The position numbers and the translations under genes are program-made. From an uncultured Desulfobulbaceae bacterium (GTDB lineage: Bacteria; Desulfobacterota; Desulfobulbia; Desulfobulbales; Desulfobulbaceae), in contig CALZIH010000013.1 of assembly GCA_945787305.1 (NCBI GenBank), positions 1-21,875 on the forward strand: a stretch of DNA of 21,875 bases. The letters are read 5' to 3'. Under the pieces are notes generated by a model. That model searched no databases. It was not told where the DNA came from and saw only the letters and a list, made by a program, of their open reading frames with translations. Shown here piece by piece: positions 1 to 7,173 of the stretch. Position 1 is the stretch's first letter; each line of letters opens with the position of its first letter.

Positions 1-197
1 TGAAAAAATGTATTTTCGCCCGACCTCCCGGAGTCTCACCAGTTCGCTTACCTCGTTATACTCAAAATTTTATCCTGGGAATATCCTGCCTGTAGAAAAA
101 TTATTCGCATGCCTCGGAGTCTTCGCTTACCTGACTTCGAACGAAAATCCTAATTTTTCAAGGCACCTTTTTAAACACTGCTGTATGGCGATTGACG
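1..197. repeat. Non-coding stretch downstream of nikO with an internal direct repeat
   Basis: No convincing gene is present. An open frame runs from 8 into the nikO region on the plus strand, but it overlaps nikO antisense and has no ribosome-binding site. The visible structure is an imperfect direct repeat. CGGAGTCT followed after a six-base insert by TTCGCTTACCT lies at 29-52, and CGGAGTCTTCGCTTACCT recurs without the insert at 115-132. The two copies are separated by an AT-rich segment containing ATCCTGGGAATATCCTG. The composition and the two copies suggest a piece of a dispersed intergenic element rather than a gene. That reading is an inference; a genome-wide search would decide it. Confidence 0.35.
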
Positions 198-935
198 TCA
201 ATGTTCGTGATGGTGGCCCTGTTCTCCAAGCGGGTGGGCATGATGGTGCTGGTGGACCTTGATGGTGTCGCTTTTCAGTAAACGACCATGCTCAAGCCCG
301 TAAAAGCCGGTACAGAGGTCGGCGAGAAAATCCCAGTCGTGGGAGATGATAATATATGCTAGCTCAAGGTCTTCAAGGATATGGAGCAGGCGATGACGGG
401 CATCATGGTCCAGGTCATTGGTGGGTTCATCCATCAGCAGAACAGAAGGCTCCATGGCAAGAACCGTTGCCAGGGCGACCAGGCGTTTCTCGCCACCGGA
501 GAGTTGGTGCGTAATGCGTTCTTCGTACCCGGCTAACCCGACTCGCTGCAGCGTTTTATGGCTGATTTCCCGAGCCTCTTCCGGTGAGCGGCCCAAGTTG
601 AGTGGACCAAAAGCCACATCTTCAAGCACCGATGGGCAGAACAACTGGTCGTCGGCATTTTGAAACAGCATGCCCACCTGTTGCCGTAGTGCAAAAAAAT
701 CTTTTTTCGTGTTCATGACCCTGCCCTTGAAAAGGACATTGCCCTGATCCGGTTTCAACAAACCGACCATGATTTGGAGAAGTGTTGTCTTGCCGGTGCC
801 GTTATCGCCCACCAGTCCTATCTTTTCATTGGCCAGTTGAAAGTCGAGACCGGAAAAGACCGGCTGCTGTTGTCCGGGATAGTTGAACGTGATGCCTTGA
901 AGTTCAAGGATAGAAGGTGTTTTTTGATTTTCCAT
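198..935 (-). CDS. nikO: Nickel (cobalt) ECF-type importer, ATP-binding subunit NikO/CbiO
   Basis: This cytoplasmic ATPase of 245 residues powers the NikMLQO metal importer. The ABC motifs are intact: Walker A GDNGTGKT at 43-50, Q-loop near residue 92 (LFQNADDQLF), signature LSGGEKR at 145-151, Walker B LLMDEP at 166-171 and the switch histidine in ISHD near 199. The DDQLF sequence after the Q-loop is typical of the CbiO/EcfA branch. The last 18 residues (228-245) contain nine histidines in two clusters. This tail is not part of the ATPase fold and probably binds metal. It is the last gene of the operon, with 9 nt between the nikQ stop and this ATG. No strong Shine-Dalgarno is seen, so translational coupling is likely. 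Nickel is preferred over cobalt because of the NikR-like operator upstream of the operon. Confidence 0.93.
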   Translation of the reverse strand: MENQKTPSILELQGITFNYPGQQQPVFSGLDFQLANEKIGLVGDNGTGKTTLLQIMVGLLKPDQGNVLFKGRVMNTKKDFFALRQQVGMLFQNADDQLFCPSVLEDVAFGPLNLGRSPEEAREISHKTLQRVGLAGYEERITHQLSGGEKRLVALATVLAMEPSVLLMDEPTNDLDHDARHRLLHILEDLELAYIIISHDWDFLADLCTGFYGLEHGRLLKSDTIKVHQHHHAHPLGEQGHHHEH

Positions 936-944
936 AGGTGCCGC

Positions 945-1697
945 TTACCAGAAAAGGGGAGACAGCGCAAGAACCAGGCCGCCGCTTAACAATACTGCAA
1001 GCAGCAGCAAGTCAGAAGGGCGAGTCGTCTGCACGGTAAGTAACCGAAATTCGCCTTGGAATCCTCGCATGAGCATAGCTTTGTGGATGCGTTGTGAACG
1101 TGAATAGCTGCGAATCAGCGTCATGCCGATCAGGTAGCCATGGGTGCGATACGAATGGATGCTTGTATTTGCCGAAAAGCAGCGTAAGGCTGCTGAGCGG
1201 CGTAATTTTTTATATTCCTCTTCAATCAACCCCAGGTAGCGGTAGGTGGTGAGGAGCAACAGGATAAGTTTGTGAGGAAGATGCAATCGCCTCAGGCCAT
1301 GTCCGAGATCCAGGATAGAGGAGGTTGTAAGGAGTGCGGTCAAGATGAGGAAAATAGCGTTGGTTTTAATGCTGATCAGCTGCGCCAGTGCTATCCCCCT
1401 GTTGCTGAGATGCAGCGGTCCGACAATCGTTACCGCTTCTCCGCCACCGGTGAGGGGCAGGGTGATCCAGAGCAGAAGGATAAAGAGGTTGACGGTGAGT
1501 AACCGTTTGCCGAGAGCAGATAAAGCAGGCTGGGCAACGGTAACCAGGATGAGGCCGAAAAGAAGGCCGCTTGCGGCTGTCGGCAGAAAGCTGCTTGTAG
1601 CAATGATCAATAAGAGCAGCAAGGCGCCGATAATTTTAATGGCCGGATCAGCGCGATGCAACAAAGAGTTGCCTATGGCAAAAGGTTCCCTGAGCAT
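945..1697 (-). CDS. nikQ: Nickel (cobalt) ECF-type importer, transmembrane coupling subunit NikQ/CbiQ
   Basis: This is the integral membrane T-component (250 residues) that couples NikO ATP hydrolysis to the metal-binding M/L module. The protein opens with a short cytoplasmic stretch, then has several hydrophobic segments (about residues 22-75, 88-100, 112-125 and 226-245). The cytoplasmic helices carry the two coupling motifs of this family: one degenerate (SAALRCF near 168) and one canonical (MLMRGF near 209). In the family both are usually A-x-x-x-R-G, so the first copy having Cys in place of Gly is a small deviation. The ATG start lies 9 nt after the nikL stop and lacks a clear ribosome-binding site, consistent with coupling to nikL. 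Length is normal for CbiQ/NikQ. Confidence 0.92.
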   Translation of the reverse strand: MLREPFAIGNSLLHRADPAIKIIGALLLLLIIATSSFLPTAASGLLFGLILVTVAQPALSALGKRLLTVNLFILLLWITLPLTGGGEAVTIVGPLHLSNRGIALAQLISIKTNAIFLILTALLTTSSILDLGHGLRRLHLPHKLILLLLTTYRYLGLIEEEYKKLRRSAALRCFSANTSIHSYRTHGYLIGMTLIRSYSRSQRIHKAMLMRGFQGEFRLLTVQTTRPSDLLLLAVLLSGGLVLALSPLFW

Positions 1698-1706
1698 GGG
1701 GTGCTG

Positions 1707-2309
1707 TTACTGCTTCTTCTTCAAGGCGATAAGCAGGCCGCCAATTCCGATTAACCAGCCGATGCCACCGATGATCTCCTGGAGGGAAGGTCCCTTGCTC
1801 ATTTCCTTGGCCAGCATCACCTTCAACGGTTTCACTTCACGGGCTACGGCCTGGGCGACCAGTTCGGCAAGTTGTTGTTGCTCCGTAGGTGACAAGGAAG
1901 GCTCAATTGAGTTCGGTGAAGCTTGTGGCACTGGAGCATGTTGACCTTGAGTTGGGGGTAAGGAGCCTTGACTGAAATCCTCAGGGTGCAGGGTCCAGTA
2001 GCCTTTGTGCCCCTGACCGGCGTCCACGGTGATGGTGAGGCTATTATTGAGCGGGAGTTGAGGTCGAGGGAATTGAAATCGTCCCTGGTTATCGGTCTGT
2101 CCCTGATACAAAGACTTTTCATCGGTACTGCTGGTGACGATAACCTCACCGTTGTGAAGAGGTTGATTGTTGCCGATGAAGGCTTCAACAATAACTGCAT
2201 CCCCGCTGGAATAGGCAAAGACCCTGACTTGGTGGGCCAAGACCGTCGACGCCAAGACAAGGATAAGGAACAACAACAGAGAAAAAAGAGAGCGAAAGGA
2301 TTGTTTCAT
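1707..2309 (-). CDS. nikL: Nickel importer accessory subunit NikL (signal peptide, Ig-like domain, C-terminal membrane anchor)
   Basis: This 200-residue protein has an N-terminal hydrophobic signal sequence (about 1-25) ending STVLA, followed directly by AHQVRVFAYS. It then has a beta-rich domain to about residue 112, a Pro/Gln-rich linker, a helical stretch (about 140-170) and one C-terminal membrane segment (GWLIGIGGLLIAL) ending in KKKQ. This is the architecture of NikL, the small subunit that accompanies NikM in some nickel ECF systems. A histidine immediately after the predicted cleavage site is shared by the family and may take part in metal handling; that role is an inference. The ATG overlaps the nikM stop by four bases (ATGA), so translation is probably coupled. 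Sequence conservation in this family is low, so the call depends partly on position between nikM and nikQ. Confidence 0.82.
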   Translation of the reverse strand: MKQSFRSLFSLLLFLILVLASTVLAHQVRVFAYSSGDAVIVEAFIGNNQPLHNGEVIVTSSTDEKSLYQGQTDNQGRFQFPRPQLPLNNSLTITVDAGQGHKGYWTLHPEDFSQGSLPPTQGQHAPVPQASPNSIEPSLSPTEQQQLAELVAQAVAREVKPLKVMLAKEMSKGPSLQEIIGGIGWLIGIGGLLIALKKKQ

Positions 2310-2920
2310 GGGGTGGAAGAGTTGTTCAGGTGGAAAAGTTCCGGTTGTACCCTGGCAAGAAAGGAGACCACAAACAGGGTAACTATCCCTTCAATGAGCA
2401 TAAGCGGTGCCTGACTGACCAGCAGAAGGCGGGCGGTATCAAGAAAAGAGTCGTCTGTGCCAATCAGGGCCAGTGCAAGTAACACTGCAGAAAGGAATAT
2501 TGCCATGGCACCGGAAAGAAATGCACCGATTTTTTGTTTTTTTCCCTGCCCTCTGACCAGTCGGCCAAAAAGCAGCGAAACCAACACAGCTGGCGCGGCC
2601 ATGATTACAATGTTGACTCCGAGCACCGTCAGGCCGCCGTAACCAAAGAGGAGGGCCTGTAACAGCAGCGCTGTGGCAATGGCCGGTACACTGGCCCAGC
2701 CGAGGAGAATGCCGACAAGACCGTTGAGAATCAGGTGGATGGATCCGGGCCCCAAAGGGATATGGATCAAAGATGCCACAAAAAAAGCCGAGGACAGCAG
2801 AGCCGTCCCTATGATATGGTCATGATCCAGGCGTTTCAGGCCGACGGCAACACCGAGAGCGGCTGTAATGCCGCCACCGGCCAATAAGGGAAGTGAAAGA
2901 ATTCCTTCTGATATATGCAT
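2306..2920 (-). CDS. nikM: Nickel (cobalt) importer substrate-binding membrane subunit NikM/CbiM
   Basis: This is the integral membrane S-component that binds the metal. The start is set at the ATG giving MHISEG, because the free N-terminal Met and His2 are metal ligands in this family, so an added N-terminal extension would be incompatible. An upstream in-frame start at 2965 would add 15 residues and is rejected. With this start the protein is 204 residues, a normal length. His53 (LIHIPLG) and His62 (GSIHL) lie in the conserved loop that supplies further ligands. About six hydrophobic segments follow. It is the first gene of nikMLQO and overlaps nikL by four bases. The 5' leader is about 130 nt and contains a hairpin at 2963-2982. 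The operator at 3038-3064 points to NikR control. Confidence 0.93.
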   Translation of the reverse strand: MHISEGILSLPLLAGGGITAALGVAVGLKRLDHDHIIGTALLSSAFFVASLIHIPLGPGSIHLILNGLVGILLGWASVPAIATALLLQALLFGYGGLTVLGVNIVIMAAPAVLVSLLFGRLVRGQGKKQKIGAFLSGAMAIFLSAVLLALALIGTDDSFLDTARLLLVSQAPLMLIEGIVTLFVVSFLARVQPELFHLNNSSTP

Positions 2921-2962
2921 AAGAATAATAATGGACTCGCAAAAAATACAAAACACCCTTCG

Positions 2963-2982
2963 CACGGTACTGAAATACCGTG
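2963..2982 (-). other. Perfect hairpin in the nikM leader followed by a U-rich run
   Basis: Arms CACGGTA and TACCGTG (7 bp) enclose a 6-nt loop, 43 nt before the nikM start codon. In the transcript sense, nine bases later comes a U-rich run ending near 2942. The gap between stem and U-run is too long for a textbook intrinsic terminator, so an attenuator or a stability element is only possible. No known NiCo or cobalamin riboswitch consensus could be matched. Confidence 0.35.
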
Positions 2983-3013
2983 AGTGATAACCTTTCCGCC
3001 GTCGGTGGCGAGG

Positions 3014-3024
3014 CTTTTTACGAG
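3014..3024. repeat. Dispersed intergenic motif CTTTTTACGAG, copy 1
   Basis: This 11-base motif occurs in identical form at three places in the window (also 13595-13605 and 19312-19322), each time between genes. Here it is part of the nikM leader, within an arm that reads GGTCTCGTAAAAAGCC on the transcribed strand. An 11-mer is not expected three times in 22 kb by chance, so a dispersed repeat is the best reading. Confidence 0.5.
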
Positions 3025-3037
3025 ACCGTCCATGTCG

Positions 3038-3064
3038 GTGTTACGATATTTATTTTTGTAACAA
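3038..3064 (-). promoter_or_regulatory. Candidate NikR operator upstream of nikM
   Basis: GTGTTAC at 3038-3044, a 13-base spacer, then GTAACAA at 3058-3064: a 6-of-7 matched inverted repeat. The consensus GTGTTAC-N13/14-GTAACAC has been described for the NikR of Geobacter uraniireducens and related deltaproteobacterial sites. The spacing here falls exactly in that range. The site lies about 120 bp upstream of nikM, just downstream of a candidate -10 element, a position suited to repression by nickel-loaded NikR. It is also about 50 bp upstream of hrpB on the other strand. No nikR gene is in the window. Confidence 0.72.
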
Positions 3065-3091
3065 GCTAGCGAACATCAGAAAAAGCGTCAA
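3063..3091 (-). promoter_or_regulatory. Candidate sigma70-type promoter of the nikMLQO operon
   Basis: Reading the minus strand: -35 TTGACG at 3091-3086, a 17-base spacer, -10 TAGCTT at 3068-3063. The -35 matches 5 of 6, while the -10 is weak. Transcription would start near 3055, inside the NikR-like inverted repeat, which fits a repressed promoter. The match is modest and not confirmed. Confidence 0.35.
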
Positions 3092-3112
3092 GTAGAATTT
3101 TATTGTCGATTT

Positions 3113-5668
3113 ATGTCGAAAAATGAAAACATAATGGCTGATTCTCTGCCGATATATAACCTTCTGCCCAGGATCAAAAAAGTCTTAGCAGTACATAATT
3201 CGCTTATTCTCAGTGCACCCACGGGTTCGGGCAAGACCACTGCGGTGCCGATTGCCCTGTTGCAGGAGAACTGGCTGCTCGGTAAGAATATTCTCCTTCT
3301 TGAACCCCGGCGCCTGGCAGCGCGTCTGGCTGCTTCCTATATGGCCGGACAACTCGGTGAACAGGTGGGGCAAACCATTGGCTATCGAGTCCGTTTTGAT
3401 CGGAAAATTTCAGCAGATACCCGGATAGAAGTAATCACCGAGGGTATCCTGACCCGCCGTGTACAACAGGATCCTGAACTGGCTGATATCGGCCTGGTCA
3501 TTTTTGACGAATTCCATGAACGTTCACTGCAGTCGGATCTGGCTTTGGCCTTTTGCCGTGATATCCAGCAGGGGCTGCGGGAGGATCTTCGCTTGCTGAT
3601 CATGTCGGCAACCCTGGCCGTACAGGAGTTGTCCGTATTGCTTGACGGGGCAGAAGTCATCAAGGGCGAGGGAAAACTCTATCCGGTGGAGAACAGATAC
3701 TTTCCACCACCGGCAGAGTTGGAGAGTAAGCGATCGGATCATATCGCACGGGCGACCCTTAGGGCGATACGACAGGCTTTGCTGCAGCCCTCCGGTGATG
3801 TGCTGGTCTTTCTGCCGGGAAAGGCGGAAATCAAACAGGTCATGAATTTTTTGTCAACGGAAACCCCAGAGACAACCATAGTGCTTCCCTTGCATGGCGG
3901 GATGAAGGTTTCGGATCAGGCAAGGGCGGTTCGACCCTGCCCTACCGGTCGGCGGCGGGTGATTCTGACCACTACCATCGCCGAGACCAGTTTAACAATT
4001 GAGGGCGTTGCAATTGTAGTGGATTGCGGCTGGAAGAGGGTGCCCCGTTTCGACCCGGCAAATGGTTTGACCAAGCTTGAAACCGTCCGGATTTCAAGGG
4101 CATCGGCTCGACAACGCAGTGGCCGTGCCGGCCGTCTCGGACCCGGTACCTGTTACCGAATATGGAGCAAGGGTGTTGATATCGGCCTGCAACCCTTTGA
4201 CCGTCCGGAAATTCTCCAGGCAGACCTGGCCTCCTTGGTATTGGAACTTGCCCTATGGGGCGTATCCTCACCGGACCAGCTCTGTTGGCTTAACCGACCG
4301 GATCCGGCTGCCGTTGCCCAGGCCCAGGAACTACTCCGGCAATTGGAAGCCCTTGACAAGGATGGCGGTATTACGGTTTTGGGGCGGAAGATGGCGGAAC
4401 TCCCAGTTCATCCTCGTCTGGCACATATGCTTCTGCAGGCCAAAGACCGGGCGAACTTGCGCTTGGCCTGTGATATTGCCGCCTTGATTTCCGAGCGTGA
4501 TATTCTTCGTGGTTCAGTTGATTCCGTTGACCTGGATGATCGTCTCTTAGTTCTTTCCAGGTTCCGTCGTCAGGGTAAAATTCCCGCACAGGCCGATGGT
4601 GCAGCTTGCCGCCAGGTCGATCGTATCAGCAACACTCTCTATCAGCAGCTACGAAAACAGCTGGGTTCAGGGGCACCTATTGTATATTCCGCCGGCGGCC
4701 TGCTATCTCTAGCTTTTCCGGACAGAATTGCTGCAAAACGGATTGATTCCGTACGCCACTATAAGTTGGTCTCCGGCAGGGGAGCGAGTTTGCCTGGTTT
4801 TGATCGCCTGCAGGGGAGTACGTTTCTTGCTGTTGCTGCCATGGATGCCGGGCGGAAAGAAGGAAGAATCTTTACTGCAGCCCTACTTGAGCAGGATGAA
4901 CTGACCGTGCTGCATGGGCATCGGTTCAGGCGAGAAGATGAGGTGTTTTTTGATCGGCAACTTCAGGGCGTTCGGGCTTGGGAAAAGATTGTTCTTGGTT
5001 GTATGACTGTTACCCGGCAAGCATCGGGTTTACCTGATCCGGAAAAAGTCCTGGCAGTAATGCTTGCGGAAATCGCTAGGACTGACTTGCAGATCCTTCC
5101 CTGGACCAGGGAAGCAAGGGAGTTACAGCAAAGGATCCAGTGTCTCTCTACCTGGTGGCCCGATGCCGGCTGGCCTGATTATTCAGGCGAGACGTTGGCC
5201 AACGAGCTTGCAGAGTGGCTAGGGCCGTATCTGGTCGGAATGAAAACGGCAGCGGATTTACGCTCCCTGCATATCGAAGAGATCCTGCGCAATCAACTGG
5301 ACTGGCAGCAACAGAAAAGGCTTGATCAGGAGGTTCCGACCCATCTCCGGGTACCAAGTGGTTCCAGGATTCGTTTGCAGTATAAGGTGGATAATCCACC
5401 GGTATTGGCGGTTCGCTTGCAGGAGATGTATGGCCTGATCGATACACCGACCATCTGTCAGGGTAGGGTCAAGGTGCTGCTGCATTTGCTCTCGCCAGCC
5501 GGTCGACCGGTGCAGATTACCGATGATCTGTGTGGTTTTTGGGAAAACAGTTATCTGCTGGTGAAAAAAGAATTGAAAGGACGTTATCCAAAACATTATT
5601 GGCCCGATGATCCTCGGCGTGCCGAACCGACATCCAGGGTCAAGAAGCGAAAGCGAAAATCGAGTTAA
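3113..5668 (+). CDS. hrpB: ATP-dependent helicase HrpB (DEAH-type)
   Basis: This superfamily 2 DEAH-type helicase has 851 residues, the usual length for HrpB. Visible motifs are Walker A APTGSGKTT at 35-43, DEFH at 132-135 (the HrpB form of the DEAH box, followed by ERSL), SAT at 165-167, and motif VI QRSGRAGR near residue 338. An HA2-type helical domain follows, then the HrpB-specific C-terminal domain with HLRVPSG and YPKHYWPDDP close to the end, and a basic tail (KKRKRKSS). It is predicted to unwind RNA or RNA/DNA in the cytoplasm; its physiological role is poorly defined in the family. Two starts are possible: the ATG at 3113 and an in-frame ATG at 3134 (MADSLP). Neither has a clear Shine-Dalgarno. 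The gene is divergent from nikM and convergent with the PhzF gene, 7 nt apart. Confidence 0.95.
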   Translation: MSKNENIMADSLPIYNLLPRIKKVLAVHNSLILSAPTGSGKTTAVPIALLQENWLLGKNILLLEPRRLAARLAASYMAGQLGEQVGQTIGYRVRFDRKISADTRIEVITEGILTRRVQQDPELADIGLVIFDEFHERSLQSDLALAFCRDIQQGLREDLRLLIMSATLAVQELSVLLDGAEVIKGEGKLYPVENRYFPPPAELESKRSDHIARATLRAIRQALLQPSGDVLVFLPGKAEIKQVMNFLSTETPETTIVLPLHGGMKVSDQARAVRPCPTGRRRVILTTTIAETSLTIEGVAIVVDCGWKRVPRFDPANGLTKLETVRISRASARQRSGRAGRLGPGTCYRIWSKGVDIGLQPFDRPEILQADLASLVLELALWGVSSPDQLCWLNRPDPAAVAQAQELLRQLEALDKDGGITVLGRKMAELPVHPRLAHMLLQAKDRANLRLACDIAALISERDILRGSVDSVDLDDRLLVLSRFRRQGKIPAQADGAACRQVDRISNTLYQQLRKQLGSGAPIVYSAGGLLSLAFPDRIAAKRIDSVRHYKLVSGRGASLPGFDRLQGSTFLAVAAMDAGRKEGRIFTAALLEQDELTVLHGHRFRREDEVFFDRQLQGVRAWEKIVLGCMTVTRQASGLPDPEKVLAVMLAEIARTDLQILPWTREARELQQRIQCLSTWWPDAGWPDYSGETLANELAEWLGPYLVGMKTAADLRSLHIEEILRNQLDWQQQKRLDQEVPTHLRVPSGSRIRLQYKVDNPPVLAVRLQEMYGLIDTPTICQGRVKVLLHLLSPAGRPVQITDDLCGFWENSYLLVKKELKGRYPKHYWPDDPRRAEPTSRVKKRKRKSS

Positions 5669-5675
5669 GGATGCA

Positions 5676-6464
5676 TTAAGTCGGAATGTGCAGCGTACCT
5701 GTGAGATATTCAACGGCCCGGCCACTTATCAGAACGCGATCGTCACGGTTTTCACAGAAGAGTTCACCACCGCGCTCTGATATCTGCAGGGCCTGGAGTG
5801 TCTTTTTGCCAAGCCGTTCGGCCCAATAGGGTATAAGGGTGCAATGTGCTGAACCGGTGACCGGATCTTCGGGAATGCCGACTCCGGGGGCAAAGAAACG
5901 GGAGACAAAATCAACCTCATCATCCGGGGCGGTAACGATCACCCCGAGACAATCAAGGGCAGCAACTTTTAAGAAGTCCGGCTGCAACTGTTCAACGGTT
6001 TTTCGATCCGGAAAGACCGCCATCAGGTCGCGGCCGGTAAATACAGCCTCCGGCTCTGCCCCTAGAGACTCGGTAAGTTGTGGCAATGGCGGACAGGGTC
6101 TTCCAGGCCGGGCAGGGAAGTCGAGCGTAAAGAGATCATCGTGTCGGCTGACGGTTAAGATACCGCTTTGCGATTTGAACCGAAGCTCATCTTCTGCAGG
6201 GATGTTGGTGTGGTTATAAAGGACAAAGGCGGCGGCTAAGGTCGCATGACCGCAGAGGTCGACCTCTGCCTCCGGGGAAAACCAGCGCAAGGCATAGCTG
6301 CCTCTGTCACCGACCAGAAAAGCGGTCTCAGAAAGTCGGTTTTCTTTGGCTATCGCCTGAAGGGTGTCGTCATGCAGCCAGTTTGGCAATAAACAAACAC
6401 CGGCAGGGTTACCGGAAAAAACCCTGCCGGTAAAGGCATCCACATGGAAATAGGGAATATCCAC
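5676..6464 (-). CDS. PhzF-family isomerase-like protein
   Basis: This 262-residue protein has the PhzF/diaminopimelate-epimerase-like two-lobed fold. It opens with VDAFTGRVFSGNPAGVC, the family N-terminal signature. The conserved acidic residue is Glu46 (RLSETAFL), His73 lies in CGHATLAAAF, and the second lobe carries GIPEDPVTGSAHC. These correspond to the catalytic and binding positions of PhzF. No phenazine genes are nearby, so this belongs to the widespread PhzF-like group of unknown substrate rather than to phenazine synthesis. The start is GTG; no ATG alternative keeps the conserved N-terminus, and no strong ribosome-binding site is seen. It follows the CBM48 gene by 35 nt on the same strand and is probably read from the same promoter. 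Confidence 0.9.
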   Translation of the reverse strand: MDIPYFHVDAFTGRVFSGNPAGVCLLPNWLHDDTLQAIAKENRLSETAFLVGDRGSYALRWFSPEAEVDLCGHATLAAAFVLYNHTNIPAEDELRFKSQSGILTVSRHDDLFTLDFPARPGRPCPPLPQLTESLGAEPEAVFTGRDLMAVFPDRKTVEQLQPDFLKVAALDCLGVIVTAPDDEVDFVSRFFAPGVGIPEDPVTGSAHCTLIPYWAERLGKKTLQALQISERGGELFCENRDDRVLISGRAVEYLTGTLHIPT

Positions 6465-6499
6465 AATGGTGACGCGTCAGAGCAGCGTTGACGAGACAC

Positions 6500-6796
6500 T
6501 TAGACGCTGACTACTGAATTCTCCTCTCCGTATTCGTTTGCAGCATAACTGTCGGCATCAGCGTCGTTTACCCAGACATTGCCGTCAAGCACGTAGCGAA
6601 AACGGTAGCTGTAGCCGGCTTTCAGAGAGACTGTTACGGAAAATGTCCCATTTTTCAATTTTTTCATCGGCGTCGCTTCCAGGGACCATTGGTTGAACTC
6701 CCCGGCAAGTACTGCAGAATCGGCCGCTTCTTCGTTGGGATACTTGAAGGTGACCCGGCAACTCTTTCCTGTTTTGGTGTAACTCTTTTTCAGCAT
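6500..6796 (-). CDS. Small stand-alone isoamylase early-set / CBM48 glycogen-binding protein
   Basis: This 98-residue protein consists of a single beta-sandwich domain. Characteristic features are VLAGEFNQWS near residue 30, followed by PMKKLKNGTFSVTVSL, YRFRYVLDG and WVNDADAD, with the order and spacing of the CBM48/E-set module of glycogen branching and debranching enzymes and of AMPK beta. No catalytic domain is attached, and no glycogen gene is nearby. It may bind glycogen or another alpha-glucan, or act as an adaptor; both are inferences. The ATG has a good Shine-Dalgarno (GGAGG) about 7 nt upstream. A strong promoter lies at 6849-6877. It is the first gene of a likely two-gene unit with the PhzF gene. 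Confidence 0.88.
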   Translation of the reverse strand: MLKKSYTKTGKSCRVTFKYPNEEAADSAVLAGEFNQWSLEATPMKKLKNGTFSVTVSLKAGYSYRFRYVLDGNVWVNDADADSYAANEYGEENSVVSV

Positions 6797-6848
6797 GGCA
6801 CGGCCTCCTTTGCCGATGACTATCTGAGAAAATAGACTGTATTTACGT

Positions 6849-6877
6849 ATAATACGTCACACTGTTTTTCTGGTCAA
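6849..6877 (-). promoter_or_regulatory. Strong sigma70-type promoter for the CBM48 gene
   Basis: Minus strand: -35 TTGACC at 6877-6872, exactly 17 bases, -10 TATTAT at 6854-6849. Each hexamer matches 5 of 6. The start of transcription would be near 6842, giving a leader of about 45 nt before the ATG at 6796. The rest of the 377-bp gap up to 7173 holds no supportable gene; the open frame at 6931-7140 has no ribosome-binding site and no recognisable sequence. Confidence 0.65.
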
Positions 6878-7173
6878 CAACCAAAAAGAGGGGTGGGCTA
6901 TATTTTTGGTTTTTTGTCTCTGGGCCAACCATGGACAAATTGGGATCATTGCATTACTCTAATCTCATTGTTGTTCATAAACGGTTAGCCGGTAAGCTGG
7001 AGTTGCTCGTGCAAACATCCGTTGAGATTGTAGAAATTTTCCGGGCCCGCTTGAGTCTTTCCCGCACAAGCTTTTGTTATGCTACTATTTTACAGTGCAG
7101 GGTGGTGGTGCTCAAACTGATCCGTAACGGGGTGCAATGAAACCCTCATGTTGTTTTAGTCGAGAGCCAACAG

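Noticed and set aside
8..262. 84-codon plus-strand open frame at the left edge
   Set aside because: It runs antisense into nikO, has no ribosome-binding site and consists mostly of the repeated non-coding stretch.
1345..1944. 199-codon plus-strand frame
   Set aside because: It is antisense to nikQ and nikL, whose protein features are clear; the long frame is a by-product of their codon use.
2836..3033. 65-codon minus-strand frame over the nikM leader, possible leader peptide
   Set aside because: It overlaps nikM out of frame by about 85 bases and its first part is the translated dispersed repeat; no ribosome-binding site supports it.
2961..3037. Cobalamin or NiCo riboswitch upstream of nikM
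   Set aside because: No B12 box and no arrangement matching the four-stem NiCo motif; the NikR operator explains the regulation better.
6931..7140. 69-codon plus-strand frame between the CBM48 and U32 genes
   Set aside because: No ribosome-binding site, no recognisable domain and poor coding character; the region is better explained as promoter and leader sequence.
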